From assembly GCA_963556195.1 (NCBI GenBank), contig OY744521.1, positions 129,119,788 to 129,183,787 of the forward strand: a DNA stretch of 64,000 nucleotides. Direction: 5' to 3'. This stretch comes from Sepiola atlantica. Its lineage: Eukaryota > Mollusca > Cephalopoda > Sepiida > Sepiolidae. Of the stretch, positions 12,831 to 22,358 are shown one piece after another (positions within the stretch are counted from its first letter, which is position 1; every line of letters begins with the position of its first letter). The translations under genes and the position numbers were made by a program. Below the pieces are notes generated by a model. It did not search any database and was not told the origin of the DNA. It saw only the letters and a list, made by a program, of their open reading frames with translations.

Positions 12831-13291
12831 CTAAAACGTACGCACAAATGTGGAATTTTTCAACGAAAATTGCATTTGCACCACCATTTTTGTGAAAAAA
12901 GCGAATGGATATAAAAAAAAAAATGGGAAAAAAAATATTTAAATATGACGAAACAAACGAAACAATAAAAAAAAAGAGAAAAAATAAAAATATTCAAACA
13001 TGTTTTTTTAATCTCCTCTCTCTTCAAAAGTTGGACAGAAATCCATCACAATCAAAATGAATAAAATGAAGAAATATATATTTTGAAATTTAAAGTTTTA
13101 AAAATCTATTATTCATAATTTTTGCCAGCATTTTCTGACAACGAATTTGTAATTTCATTTTTAACCATGAAATAAACCATTAATGAAAAAAAGAACACGT
13201 TTATTTAATGATTTTTTTTACTGAATTAGTATAAGGTAAAAAACAAAAAAAAAACATTGTTTCCACACGAGAATTTATTATTACAGTAAAC
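12831..13291. other. A/T-rich spacer
   Basis: Dominated by poly-A and poly-T runs. Nothing recognisable was found. Confidence 0.5.
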
Positions 13292-14032
13292 TTTTATCCG
13301 GTACCTAGTAAATAAAAATAGAATATTATTTATCCGGTACCTAGTAAATAAAAATAGAATATTATTTATCCGGTACCTAGTAAATAAAAATAGAATATTA
13401 TTTATCCGGTACCTAGTTAATAAAAATAGAATATTATTTATCCGGTACTTAGTTAATAAAAATAGAATATTATTTATCCGGTACCTAGTAAATAAAAATA
13501 GAATATTATTTATCCGGTACCTAGTAAATAAAAATAGAATATTATTTATCCGGTACCTAGTTAATAAAAATAGAATATTATTTATCCGGTACCTAGTAAA
13601 AAAAATAGAATATTATTTATCCGGTACCTAGTAAATAGAAATAGAATATTATTTATCCGGTACTTAGTAAATAAAAATAGAATAATATTTATCCGGTACC
13701 TAGTAAATAAAAATAGAATATTATTTATCCGGTACCTAGTAAATAAAAATAGAATATTATTTATCCGGTACCTAGTAAATAAAAATAGAATATTATTTAT
13801 CCGGTACCTAGTTAATAAAAATAGAATATTATTTATCTGGTACCTAGTAAATAAAAATAGAATATTATTTATCCGGTACCTAGTAAATAGAAATAGAATA
13901 TTATTTATCCGGTACCTAGTTAATAAAAATAGAATATTATTTATCCGGTACCTAGTTAATAAAAATAGAATATTATTTATCCGGTACCTAGTTAATAAAA
14001 ATAGAATATTATTTATCCGGTACCTAGTTAAT
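13292..14032. repeat. 36-bp minisatellite (left part), about 20 copies
   Basis: The unit is TTTATCCGGTACCTAGTAAA followed by TAAAAATAGAATATTA, 36 bp in total, with GTAAAT/GTTAAT variants and one copy with a short deletion. A KpnI-like GGTACC sits in nearly every unit. Because 36 is a multiple of 3, a 12-residue-periodic minus-strand frame stays open (13582-14046). I treat that frame as an artefact. The array is interrupted at 14032/14033 by the LTR retrotransposon and resumes at 19214. Confidence 0.9.
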
Positions 14033-14306
14033 TGTTGTGGTGGCAACCACTCATTTGCATATACGAATAACGTTACACTATAAATGGCAAGCCTAGGTTG
14101 GCCTTAGTGTGTGTTACCTAAATGCCACCGGAAGTGACGCCGAAGAGCGTACATGTCCTCCCACCAAGACTCTCTGACTCGACACCTTCATTTGTACATA
14201 CTGTAACTATACCTTTTCTTTAATACACTTATTATTGCATTCTCCTTGTTGTTTGCGTCTTCATTGTATTCCTCACTAATTATTGTTCAACCTTGCAACC
14301 ACAACA
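14033..14306 (+). repeat. 5' LTR
   Basis: It starts TGTTGTGG and ends CCACAACA, perfect 8-bp inverted ends with the TG...CA termini of integrase-processed LTRs. A TATAAA lies at 14079-14084, preceded by an ATTTGCAT octamer at 14053-14060, which is a likely promoter arrangement. I saw no difference from the 3' LTR. Confidence 0.95.
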
Positions 14307-14868
14307 GTTGGCGACGAGATATGAAGCGTCAAATATAACAGTTTGACGAAGAACTATTTAAAAAAAAAAAGTACAATGCAAAGTGTTGACGAGCAAACGG
14401 ATTTTACGCTAAAGAAAAGTTTCAACTTAAGTGAAAAAAAACAAAAAAACTCGAACGTGGCAAAAGCGACAATTTACGCCGTTTTCTGGGAATCCGACTT
14501 GCAAACGAATGTAAAAGTGAATTTTTGTTTTGTCGCTAAACGACAAATCTGTTTTATATTACTAAAGGACCAACTTGCAAACGAAAAGCGGATTTTGTTC
14601 TCTCGCAAAACGACAGGTCAGACTCGTATTACGAAAAGCAAGGAAGTAACCTACGAAAAAAAAAAGTTCACCAGTGGATTCTAATTACTGCTCCCCGTTA
14701 GCAAAACAACAACTAAAGGAATCTTTTAATTAATAATTCGTTTGGCGGCGGTACTAAAAGGAAATACCATAGCTAGAAATTAAAGCTCAAGGAAAGGATT
14801 TTTTAAAAAAAGTTGTCACTGGATAACGGATAATACAGTAAAACGTCACGAAAAAAAAAAAAAAAAAA
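14307..14868 (+). other. Primer-binding region and 5' leader of the retrotransposon
   Basis: Directly after the LTR comes GTTGGCGACGAGATATGAAG, where the tRNA primer would anneal. I do not assign the tRNA. A 113-codon frame at 14343-14684 is Lys-rich, matches no gag feature and lies in A-rich leader sequence, so I do not call it. The leader ends in an A-run immediately before the gag ATG. Confidence 0.7.
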
Positions 14869-15555
14869 ATGGAAGACTTATCAAAAATGTTCATACAATT
14901 TTTACAGGCACAAGCTGACCGCGAGGAAAGACAAAATGAACGTTTTGCTAAAACACTGGAACTACTAAAGAGTAATCAAGAAAATGTCGACAGTGTTAAT
15001 TTCTCCCATACAACTATCTTTAATAGTATGGACACATTTAATTATGTGCCGGAGGAAGGAAAGACTTTTGAAGCATACTATACAAGATACGAGGATGTCT
15101 TTCAACTGGACTGCAAAAATTGGCCAAATAGCCAGAAAGTGAGCCTCTTACTCAGGAAATTGGGTACATCAGAACACAGCAAATTCATAGATTACATATT
15201 ACCTAAAAAAACTGCGGAATTAGAGTTCATGGAAGCTGTGAAATTACTAAAAGAATTATTTAATCCAAATATATCTCTTTTTCATAAAAGATGGCTATGC
15301 ATGAATCTAAGAAAGATGGACAACCAAGATTATTTGACATACGCATCAGTTGTCAATAAAAACTGCGATAATTTTAAGCTTGCGGAACTAACGGTAGAAG
15401 ATTTTAAATGTCTAATCTTCGCACAAGGGTTAGTTTCCACGAAAAATGCAGAAATACGCAGACGAGTGTTGTCTAAGCTGGAATCTGAGCAAGATTTAAC
15501 CCTCCAGAAACTAGCAGAGGACTGTGAAAGGGCCATTACACTAAAAAAGGATTAA
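14869..15555 (+). CDS. gag: Retrotransposon Gag, capsid part
   Basis: A frame of 228 residues starting at the ATG after a long A-run. It opens with a short helical, charged segment (MEDLSKMFIQFLQAQADREE). A capsid-like domain follows (residues about 50-225) with FEAYYTRYEDVF, a CKNWPNSQKVSLLLRKLG segment and DNQDYLTYASVV, which are typical of gypsy-type Gag that assembles into virus-like particles. The frame ends at TAA (15553-15555), but the same frame reopens at once and encodes the nucleocapsid and protease. The stop is therefore either a recent nonsense change or a readthrough site. Its position before the zinc knuckles is unusual for readthrough. Confidence 0.85.
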   Translation: MEDLSKMFIQFLQAQADREERQNERFAKTLELLKSNQENVDSVNFSHTTIFNSMDTFNYVPEEGKTFEAYYTRYEDVFQLDCKNWPNSQKVSLLLRKLGTSEHSKFIDYILPKKTAELEFMEAVKLLKELFNPNISLFHKRWLCMNLRKMDNQDYLTYASVVNKNCDNFKLAELTVEDFKCLIFAQGLVSTKNAEIRRRVLSKLESEQDLTLQKLAEDCERAITLKKD

Positions 15556-16023
15556 AAAAATATAGAAGAATCCGGAGTGGCATATGTAAGAAAAGTTAGA
15601 AAACCATACACACCAACCAAGAACTTTACAAAGAAAAGCAATCGAAATGGAACGGGATATTACAATCCTAATAACTATAAATATAGGACAGAATATAACA
15701 AGCCTCTTACTAGATATAACTGTAAGAGATGTGCAGAAAAGCATTGGGAATCAGATTGTCCTTATAAAAAGAAAAAATGCTACATTTGTAAGAAGGTGGG
15801 ACACAAAAGCGATTGCTGCAGATATAAAGATTACACCAGAAAGAGAGTACAGCAAACAAAATCAAATACAAAATTAGACAAAGATCGGCGAAAATACGTA
15901 AAAGTGGAAATATTTAAAACACCAATAAAGTTACAACTCGACTCCGGCTCCGATATTTCTATTATAAACCTGAATACATGGAAAAAGTTGGGTAAAAAAA
16001 CCAACCATGATGAAAACGAGTAA
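15556..16023 (+). CDS. Nucleocapsid zinc knuckles and aspartic protease N-part (same frame as gag)
   Basis: This continues gag's frame after the TAA and has no ATG of its own nearby; the GTG at 15577 is not a credible start. Two zinc knuckles are visible: CX2CX3HX4C at 15721-15759 and CX2CX4HX4C at 15778-15816, which would bind the element's RNA. The aspartic protease begins about 40 codons later with catalytic D-S-G-S at 15940-15951, then DISIINLNTW. The rest of the protease is in the next frame. The switch falls near a run of seven A (15994-16000), which suggests either a one-base length change or a slippage site. Confidence 0.85.
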   Translation, partial: KNIEESGVAYVRKVRKPYTPTKNFTKKSNRNGTGYYNPNNYKYRTEYNKPLTRYNCKRCAEKHWESDCPYKKKKCYICKKVGHKSDCCRYKDYTRKRVQQTKSNTKLDKDRRKYVKVEIFKTPIKLQLDSGSDISIINLNTWKKLGKKTNHDENE

Positions 16024-18907
16024 ATCAGCCCGGACGGTAACTGGTGGTGGTACAAAATTTGAAGGAGAAGTTGTCCTTCCGATAAAATTAAAAGGGATTA
16101 CGAAGAAATTAAAAATATTCGTACTGAAAAATAGTGAAAATCTGTTTGGAATAGATTTAATTGAGAAATTTCGACTATGGGATAAGCCAATCAATACATT
16201 CTGTAAAAAAATAGAATGTTCTTCTCCAACAACAGTAAATATAAAAGACGATTTAAAAGAATTATTTCCTGAAGCATTCACGACTAACTTAGGTCGCTGT
16301 AATAAATTCAAGGCCTCGTTTGAACTTAAAGAAAACGCCAGCCCAATTTTTAGAAAAAAGCGAAACGTTCCGTTCGCTGGGTTGGAAAAGATTAATAAAG
16401 AATTAGATAGATTGGAACAGACAGGAATTCTATCAAAAATAGAACACAGCGAGTGGGCAGCCCCCACCGTATACGTAAAGAAAAAGAATGACGAAGTTAG
16501 AGTGTGCGCAGATTTTTCGACCGGGATCAACTCCCTATTAAAAGATCACCATTACCCTCTACCAAGCCCAGAGGAAATATTCACGAAGTTAAATGGTGGT
16601 AATATCTTCTCTAAGATAGACTTGAGCGACGCATATTTGCAAATACCGGTCGAGGAAAATTGCTCAAAAATACTATGCATCAATACGCATAAGGGATTAT
16701 TCAAATACAACCGATTGCCTTTTGGCATCAAAGTAGCGCCTGCCATTTTTCAGCAAGCGATGGACACCATGCTAAGTGGTATTGAGTGCGCATGTGCATA
16801 CCTGGACGACATTGTTGTCAGGAGCAAATCCCTACAAGAACATAAGGAACATTTGAAACAAGTATTTACTCGAATACAAGAATTCGGCTTTAAAGTAAAA
16901 GAAAGTAAATGTGACTTTTGTATGAGCGAGATTAAGTATCTTGGACACATAATAAACAAACATGGACGACGTCCAGACCCAGACAGATCAGCGGCAATAA
17001 AAAATATGCCAGCACCTGATAACGTAACAACCTTGCAGAGTTTCTTGGGACTCGCAAATTATTATCAATCTTTTATTGAAGGAATGCATAACTTGCGAGC
17101 CCCCTTAAATAATCTGCTTAAAAAGGATACACCTTGGAACTGGACGCAAGAATGTCAAACCGCTTTTGACAAAATAAAGAGCGCACTAACATCCGAATTA
17201 TTCTTAACGCACTTTGACACAAAATTAAAAATAGTCGTCGCTAGTGACGCTAGTTCCTACGGCTTAGGAGCATGCATTCAACATATTATGCCGGATGGGT
17301 CTAGAAAACCAATAGCGCACGCTTCGAGAACGCTGATACCAGCCGAGAGGGCATATTCACAAATCGAAAAAGAAGCATTGAGCATAATCTTTTCCGTGAC
17401 TAAATTTCACCGATATTTATATGGTAGACAATTCTTACTTGAAACCGACCATAAACCGTTAGTCACGATCTATGGATCAAAAAAAGGATTGCCGGTATAC
17501 ACCGCAAATAGATTGCTGCGCTGGGGTACAATCTTACTTAATTACGATTTCCAGCTACAACATCTAGCATCAAAAAAGATTTGCCATGCGGATGGACTGT
17601 CAAGACTGATACCACAGAAACACAATCTGGAAGAATCAGTCATTGCAGCAATTCGGACAAATGTTGAAGTAAAAAATATGGTAGCAAACACCATTAAGGA
17701 ACTACCCGTAACTTTGTCGGACATTAAAAGGGAAGCCGAGAAAGACGAATACATAAAGGACATAAAAGAGAAAATTATAACGGACACAAAGGTGCAGGAA
17801 GTTTTCTCCATATGTAACGATGTGTTACTGTACAGTGAGAGAGTGGTAATACCCAAAACATTGCAGAATAGGATGTTAAGAGATTTCCATACGGGACATC
17901 CGGGGATAAATCGAATGAAGTCGTTAATGAGAAGCTACGTGTACTGGCGTAACATGGACACTGACATAGCAGCAACAATAAATAAATGTAAAGGATGCCA
18001 GTTAGCAGCAAAATCCCCACCTATAGTACACAAACCTTGGCCGAAAACCGACCAACCATGGTCGAGAATCCACATGGACTTCGCTGGTCCAGTAGGAGAA
18101 AACTATTATTTAATTGTAGTGGATAGTTACACAAAATGGCCGGAGGTAATGCGTTGCAGGAATCCAACAACGAACAACTCAATAGGGTTCCTACACGAGT
18201 TGTTTGCAAGATTCGGTGTACCAGACACACTGGTCACTGACAACGGAACGCAGTTCACATCCGCAGAGTTTAAGGAATTTTGCGACACGTTCCGAGTGAA
18301 GCACATCACGACTCCGCCGTATCATCCAAGGTCGAACGGCCTTGCGGAAAGGTTCGTGGACACGCTAAAACGAGCGTTAAAGAAATCCATTGGAACACCA
18401 ACAGAAAAAGCTTTGCAACAATTCTTGCAAGTTTATAGGATCACACCACATCCTAGTACACCATCAAACATATCACCAGCTGATCTAATGTTTGCCAGAA
18501 AGGTAAAATCAGCGTTTGATAAACTGTTGCCAAGACAGGCAATTATCCGAAACACTACACACACGAAAAGAAAGAAATATAACTCGGGAGATCGAGTATA
18601 TTTTAAGTGCTACAAGAATAACACATCTTACTGGGAATGTGAAGTAGTGGATAAACGCATTGGTGATTGTACATATATGATTAAAGGTCCACAGAGTATA
18701 CATAAAAGGCACCTAAATCAGATAAAAAAACGTCATATCGAAGATGATGATTATACGACAACAGTCGAAGAGGAGGAAACCATAGATGTCATATACGAAT
18801 CCTTTAATTTGGAACCGCCTCAATATGCACCTGAACCCCGAAGATCAGGTAGGAAAAGAAAATTTAATGAACCATTGATGGTAAACCCAAAAAGAAAAAG
18901 ATATTGA
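16007..18907 (+). CDS. pol: Pol: protease C-part, reverse transcriptase, RNase H, integrase
   Basis: The frame is open from about 15974, so its first ATG (16007) is probably not a true start and pol is likely made by frameshift from gag. In 966 residues: protease C-part (about 1-65); RT with catalytic Asp 205 in FSKIDLSDAYLQIP and YLDD at 265-268; RNase H with SDAS (Asp 414), Glu 456, Asp 481 and Asp 529; an H-H-C-C zinc finger (628, 631, 661, 664); and an integrase core with Asp 691, Asp 745 and Glu 781 (exact D-35-E spacing). The C-terminus is strongly basic (RRSGRKRK and PKRKRY) and could target the nucleus or chromatin. All catalytic residues I can check are present. Confidence 0.92.
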   Translation: MMKTSKSARTVTGGGTKFEGEVVLPIKLKGITKKLKIFVLKNSENLFGIDLIEKFRLWDKPINTFCKKIECSSPTTVNIKDDLKELFPEAFTTNLGRCNKFKASFELKENASPIFRKKRNVPFAGLEKINKELDRLEQTGILSKIEHSEWAAPTVYVKKKNDEVRVCADFSTGINSLLKDHHYPLPSPEEIFTKLNGGNIFSKIDLSDAYLQIPVEENCSKILCINTHKGLFKYNRLPFGIKVAPAIFQQAMDTMLSGIECACAYLDDIVVRSKSLQEHKEHLKQVFTRIQEFGFKVKESKCDFCMSEIKYLGHIINKHGRRPDPDRSAAIKNMPAPDNVTTLQSFLGLANYYQSFIEGMHNLRAPLNNLLKKDTPWNWTQECQTAFDKIKSALTSELFLTHFDTKLKIVVASDASSYGLGACIQHIMPDGSRKPIAHASRTLIPAERAYSQIEKEALSIIFSVTKFHRYLYGRQFLLETDHKPLVTIYGSKKGLPVYTANRLLRWGTILLNYDFQLQHLASKKICHADGLSRLIPQKHNLEESVIAAIRTNVEVKNMVANTIKELPVTLSDIKREAEKDEYIKDIKEKIITDTKVQEVFSICNDVLLYSERVVIPKTLQNRMLRDFHTGHPGINRMKSLMRSYVYWRNMDTDIAATINKCKGCQLAAKSPPIVHKPWPKTDQPWSRIHMDFAGPVGENYYLIVVDSYTKWPEVMRCRNPTTNNSIGFLHELFARFGVPDTLVTDNGTQFTSAEFKEFCDTFRVKHITTPPYHPRSNGLAERFVDTLKRALKKSIGTPTEKALQQFLQVYRITPHPSTPSNISPADLMFARKVKSAFDKLLPRQAIIRNTTHTKRKKYNSGDRVYFKCYKNNTSYWECEVVDKRIGDCTYMIKGPQSIHKRHLNQIKKRHIEDDDYTTTVEEEETIDVIYESFNLEPPQYAPEPRRSGRKRKFNEPLMVNPKRKRY

Positions 18908-18929
18908 AATCTGTGTGACTTCAAATCTT

Positions 18930-18939
18930 GGGGGGGGGG
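18930..18939 (+). other. Polypurine tract
   Basis: A G10 run immediately 5' of the 3' LTR, the usual site where plus-strand DNA synthesis is primed. Confidence 0.8.
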
Positions 18940-19213
18940 TGTTGTGGTGGCAACCACTCATTTGCATATACGAATAACGTTACACTATAAATGGCAAGCC
19001 TAGGTTGGCCTTAGTGTGTGTTACCTAAATGCCACCGGAAGTGACGCCGAAGAGCGTACATGTCCTCCCACCAAGACTCTCTGACTCGACACCTTCATTT
19101 GTACATACTGTAACTATACCTTTTCTTTAATACACTTATTATTGCATTCTCCTTGTTGTTTGCGTCTTCATTGTATTCCTCACTAATTATTGTTCAACCT
19201 TGCAACCACAACA
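18940..19213 (+). repeat. 3' LTR
   Basis: 274 bp, same length and, as far as I can see, same sequence as the 5' LTR. It is followed by the target duplication TTAAT. Confidence 0.95.
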
Positions 19214-19270
19214 TTAATAAAAATAGAATATTATTTATCCGGTACCTAGTAAATAAAAATAGAATATTAT
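19214..19270. repeat. 36-bp minisatellite (right part)
   Basis: About 1.5 further units of the array interrupted by the retrotransposon, beginning with the duplicated TTAAT. Confidence 0.85.
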
Positions 19271-20317
19271 TAATAGAAAGATTATTCCGTAGATATATGA
19301 AATAGAATTATGAAAGATTGTATACAGTTTTATTCAATAAGTAGTACATATCCTCTCTCAGATATGGAGGAGGAAAAAAATTATGCTCCACCAGTGTTCA
19401 CACTTGCTATTTATGTAGATATATTACTAAAATATTAATAGAAAATCCTAAAATTACGTCAGTAATATAATTTTTCATATATGAATTATTATTTCAATTT
19501 ATGATGAGATAAATAAAAACAAACACCTACAGTTGACTTTTTATTATAGATTGGAGGGGTTTCTTTCCGACTTCATTTCAGGCGGCGGAGTAAGTCTGAG
19601 GTGGTTGTCTGGCTGACTTTTGCTTTCTTGCTTTTCCTTACCACTTGAGATGTTTTCTTCCGGGGTAGGGGTGGTGCTAGAAAAAGGTAAGTGTTTTATT
19701 TGCTAAATTTTTGCGTGACAGGATGGAAGTACATATATTTATTTATATTTATTATTTTAATGTTAGGTATGCGTATATATTTATTTATCTGTATGTACAT
19801 GATTCACTCCTAAACTAATTAACCGATTATTATGAATTTTGGAACACAACTGCTAGGATAAGGGTGTATAATATGAGATATATTTAGTTTAATTTAGTTT
19901 TAGGTTAAGAGGCAAAGAGGGGGTGGAAGCTTTTCATGAAAATTCAGATGCCTCCGATTTTTGTGAAATTTGAACAATATGTATTAGTCATCAAGTAATA
20001 AATATTCCTCTAATATCAGTTTCCTTGGAGTATTTAAAAAAAGTTTATAAGGGTATAAAATGTGCACGATATGAAAATTAAAATATTTCAGATTTGCATG
20101 GAATTTGATCTATAGTCATTAAGACACCAATTAAGCAAGATTTACTGAATTTTAATTTCTTTTCAAACTTAAGTCTTAAATCTGAGATATTTTCTAGAAT
20201 CCAAATTGGAATAAAGATTATAGACATCAGGGTTAATATCATTATATCTTGACATAAAAGTGGTGCAAAACTGTTCTGTTCGGAGAATTAATTTTACTCG
20301 TCCTGGGACGAGCATTC

Positions 20318-20398
<81 letters not shown>

Positions 20399-20695
20399 TA
20401 GTCGTCCAAGGCTATAGCAATGCGATGTGGTTGCCGTGAGATGGAAAAGTGAAAAGCAATAAACGCAGGGAGAGAGTGAAACTCAAAACGATTTATTAAT
20501 AATTTCACGAAAACTGATTAAATACCAAATAGTATTTTTTTTTTGGTAAGTAACAGATCGGCAAAGGGTAATCTTAAATTTTCGAAAGAACAACTTTCAT
20601 TATCAGAAGACAACAATAGAAGACCGAGGGGGTCGGAAAAACGTGGAAAAACCGGTGTCAGATCATCGTATTATAGGGGAAAACAATTGGGAGTA
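19271..20695. other. Intergenic, no gene seen
   Basis: AT-rich DNA with (CA)n then (TA)n at 20319-20397. Short frames only, none with recognisable content. Confidence 0.5.
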
Positions 20696-21297
20696 GGAAC
20701 GCAGAAAACGTCAAAATTCAATTAAGCAATCATATAACTAAGGTTAAAACATTATAAACATTAGTTTAGTAATATACCAATTTTTTAAATTTTATTATGT
20801 TTCATTTTAAATGACTCATCAATCTTTATTTATTTATTTATTTATTTATTTATTTTTTTTCATTTATTCTCTTCAAATCTAAATTTAAATTCACTGTCAA
20901 AGGGAGATAACTTATTCTAAATAATATGTTCAGACTTTAGAAATGAGATTGGAAACTTGAGAAGGAATTTGAGTTGTGAAGTGGATTAGGAACGCAGAAA
21001 ACATCAAAATTCCATTAAGCAATCACATAACTAAGGCTAAAACATTATAAACATTAGTTTAGTAATATACCAATTTTTTAAAAGTTTTATTATGTTTCAT
21101 TTTACATGACTCATCAATCTTTATTTATTTATTTATTTATTTATTTTATTTTATTTTATTTTATTTTTTTTCATTTATTCTCTTCAAATCTAAATTTAAA
21201 TTTACTGTCAAAGGGAGATAACTTATTCTAAATAATATATTCAGACTTTAGAAATGAGATTGGAAACTTGAGAAGGAATTTGAGTTGTGAAGTGGAT
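20696..21297. repeat. Tandem duplication, two copies of about 300 bp
   Basis: 20696-20989 is repeated at 20990-21297. Both contain AGGAACGCAGAAAAC, TAAAACATTATAAACATTAG, a (TTTA)n run, CTGTCAAAGGGAGATAACTT and GAGAAGGAATTTGAGTTGTG. They differ mainly in the TTTA-run length. No coding signal. Confidence 0.8.
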
Positions 21298-21485
21298 AAA
21301 AGCCAAGGATGGGACCTTTTTTTTTTTTCTTTTTCTTTTCTTTTTTTTTAAATTTTATTAGCAGGGGAAGGGGGGGGGAATAAGAAGAGAGAGGATTAAA
21401 AAAAAAAAAAAAAAGAAAAAAAAAAAGGTAAGTAAGTTGTGGGTGGGAGTGTGAGGAGGTGGGAGTGTGAGGAGGTGGGAGTGTG

Positions 21486-21766
21486 AGGATGTAAGAATCA
21501 GAGGATGAAGGGAGATGACAACTCGAATCTGTTATTCAAGGCAGGGCGAAATTTGGAGATGAGGATAGCTTCCGAAATTCGAAGCTGGCCTATATTGCGG
21601 ACAGAGTTGAGGATGCGGACACTAATGGAGCGATGTGTGTTGCCACATGAAATTAAGTGTTTATGGAAGGAGGAAATGTGGGTGTTTAGATGTTCTTTAA
21701 TACGTTGGTGTAGAGGCCTAACGGTACTACCGATGTAGAATTTTTGGCACTTAGAGCATTGCAGGT

Positions 21767-21768
<2 letters not shown>
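21486..21768 (-). pseudogene. GIY-YIG domain fragment of a Penelope-like retroelement
   Basis: The minus strand is open for about 90 codons, without a Met start, and reads as a GIY-YIG endonuclease end. It contains CSKCQKFYIGSTVRPLHQRI, KEHLNTHISSFHKHL, then SVRNIGQLRISEAILISKF and LNNRFELSSPF. This is the C-terminal domain of Penelope-like elements. The RT part is missing and the 5' side stops at a (TA)n tract (21769-21827), so it is a truncated copy with an uninterrupted remnant. Confidence 0.7.
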
Positions 21769-21827
<59 letters not shown>

Positions 21828-21829
<2 letters not shown>

Positions 21830-22200
21830 ACCTTTGTTATAGAATTGGACGGGATCAATTTTTCGTACTAATAACAAGGTTAACAAATATGATAATAAAA
21901 TGAGACAGATGTTTTCTTAATCATTTTTTCGGTTTTATTGCGTTTCAACATATATTTTTTATAATTATATATTAATAATTGCATTCAATTTATTTTGATT
22001 GTGGTTAAGTTTTCAATTGGGTTTTACTTTTGGGGTTAGGATAAAGGAAGACAATCACTTTATGATTGATGGCGGTCGGTTGCTACGAACTGAAGTAATT
22101 TGTTCTCGTCTTGTTTCCTCAACGTTTCTTTATTAATCACTTTCGTACTCAAGTTTTTATCTGACCCCGAGATAAAAGGACACGGAGAAATGCGTATGTT
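21828..22200. other. Upstream flank of the micro-exon gene
   Basis: AT-rich, with no coding feature. It lies between the (TA)n tract and the promoter described next. Confidence 0.5.
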
Positions 22201-22203
22201 TTG

Positions 22204-22272
22204 ATTGGCCAATCAATTTATTTGTTCGTGTCCTGAAGACTATTTAAAAGTGTCCAAGAGGTGAGAGTCGCA
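22204..22272 (+). promoter_or_regulatory. Compact promoter of the micro-exon gene
   Basis: A palindromic CCAAT element (ATTGGCCAAT, 22204-22213) is followed by a TATA-like TATTTAAAAG (22241-22250). About 30 bases further, a CA at 22271-22272 is a reasonable start site, leaving a 5' UTR of about 35 nt before the ATG. The spacing matches textbook TATA promoters. No transcript data support it. Confidence 0.5.
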
Positions 22273-22306
22273 TTGTGATTGAGCCAAAGACCAAACAGAC
22301 GACATC

Positions 22307-22358
22307 ATGAAACTCATTATCTTATTCTTGCTAATTTGTTTAATTAGCTTAGAGATTT
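22307..22358 (+). CDS. Exon 1 of a candidate micro-exon gene: signal peptide
   Basis: The ATG at 22307 opens MKLIILFLLICLISLEI, a short basic n-region and a long hydrophobic core, which together form a classic secretory signal peptide. After 17 codons plus one base (T) the frame meets GTAAGTATG, a near-consensus 5' splice site, so the exon ends in phase 1. Exon 2 (24845) and every micro-exon of the array starting at 38352 need exactly a phase-1 donor. Spliced to exon 2 the junction reads ...LEIYKATA, and the A-T-A at residues 20-22 provides a good signal-peptidase site. Spliced straight to the array it reads ...LEIC-KVKGADP. Identity is unknown and no homologue is recognised. Confidence 0.65.

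Larger units (their letters stand above)
14033..19213 (+). mobile_element. Complete Ty3/gypsy LTR retrotransposon
   Basis: The element is 5181 bp with 274-bp LTRs, a primer-binding region just after the 5' LTR, gag and pol reading frames, a G10 polypurine end before the 3' LTR, and a 5-bp target duplication TTAAT at 14028-14032 and 19214-19218. The order RT, RNase H, integrase places it in Ty3/gypsy (Metaviridae-type). The LTRs look identical by eye, so insertion was recent. It landed inside a 36-bp minisatellite, and the flanks rejoin in register with the repeat. Two interruptions in the coding region are described in the gene entries. No envelope-like frame follows pol. Confidence 0.95.

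Noticed and set aside
13582..14046. 154-codon minus-strand frame with a 12-residue period; also the possibility of a CRISPR array
   Set aside because: It is the 36-bp minisatellite. Units are contiguous with no spacers, and the context is an animal genome.
14343..14684. 113-codon frame in the retrotransposon leader
   Set aside because: It is Lys-rich, lies in A-rich leader DNA, and lacks any gag or accessory motif.
19570..19595. CATTTCAG-GCGGCGGA-GTAAGT, resembling an 8-nt micro-exon
   Set aside because: It is upstream of the gene's first exon, not a multiple of 3 and not repeated, so it is a likely chance match.
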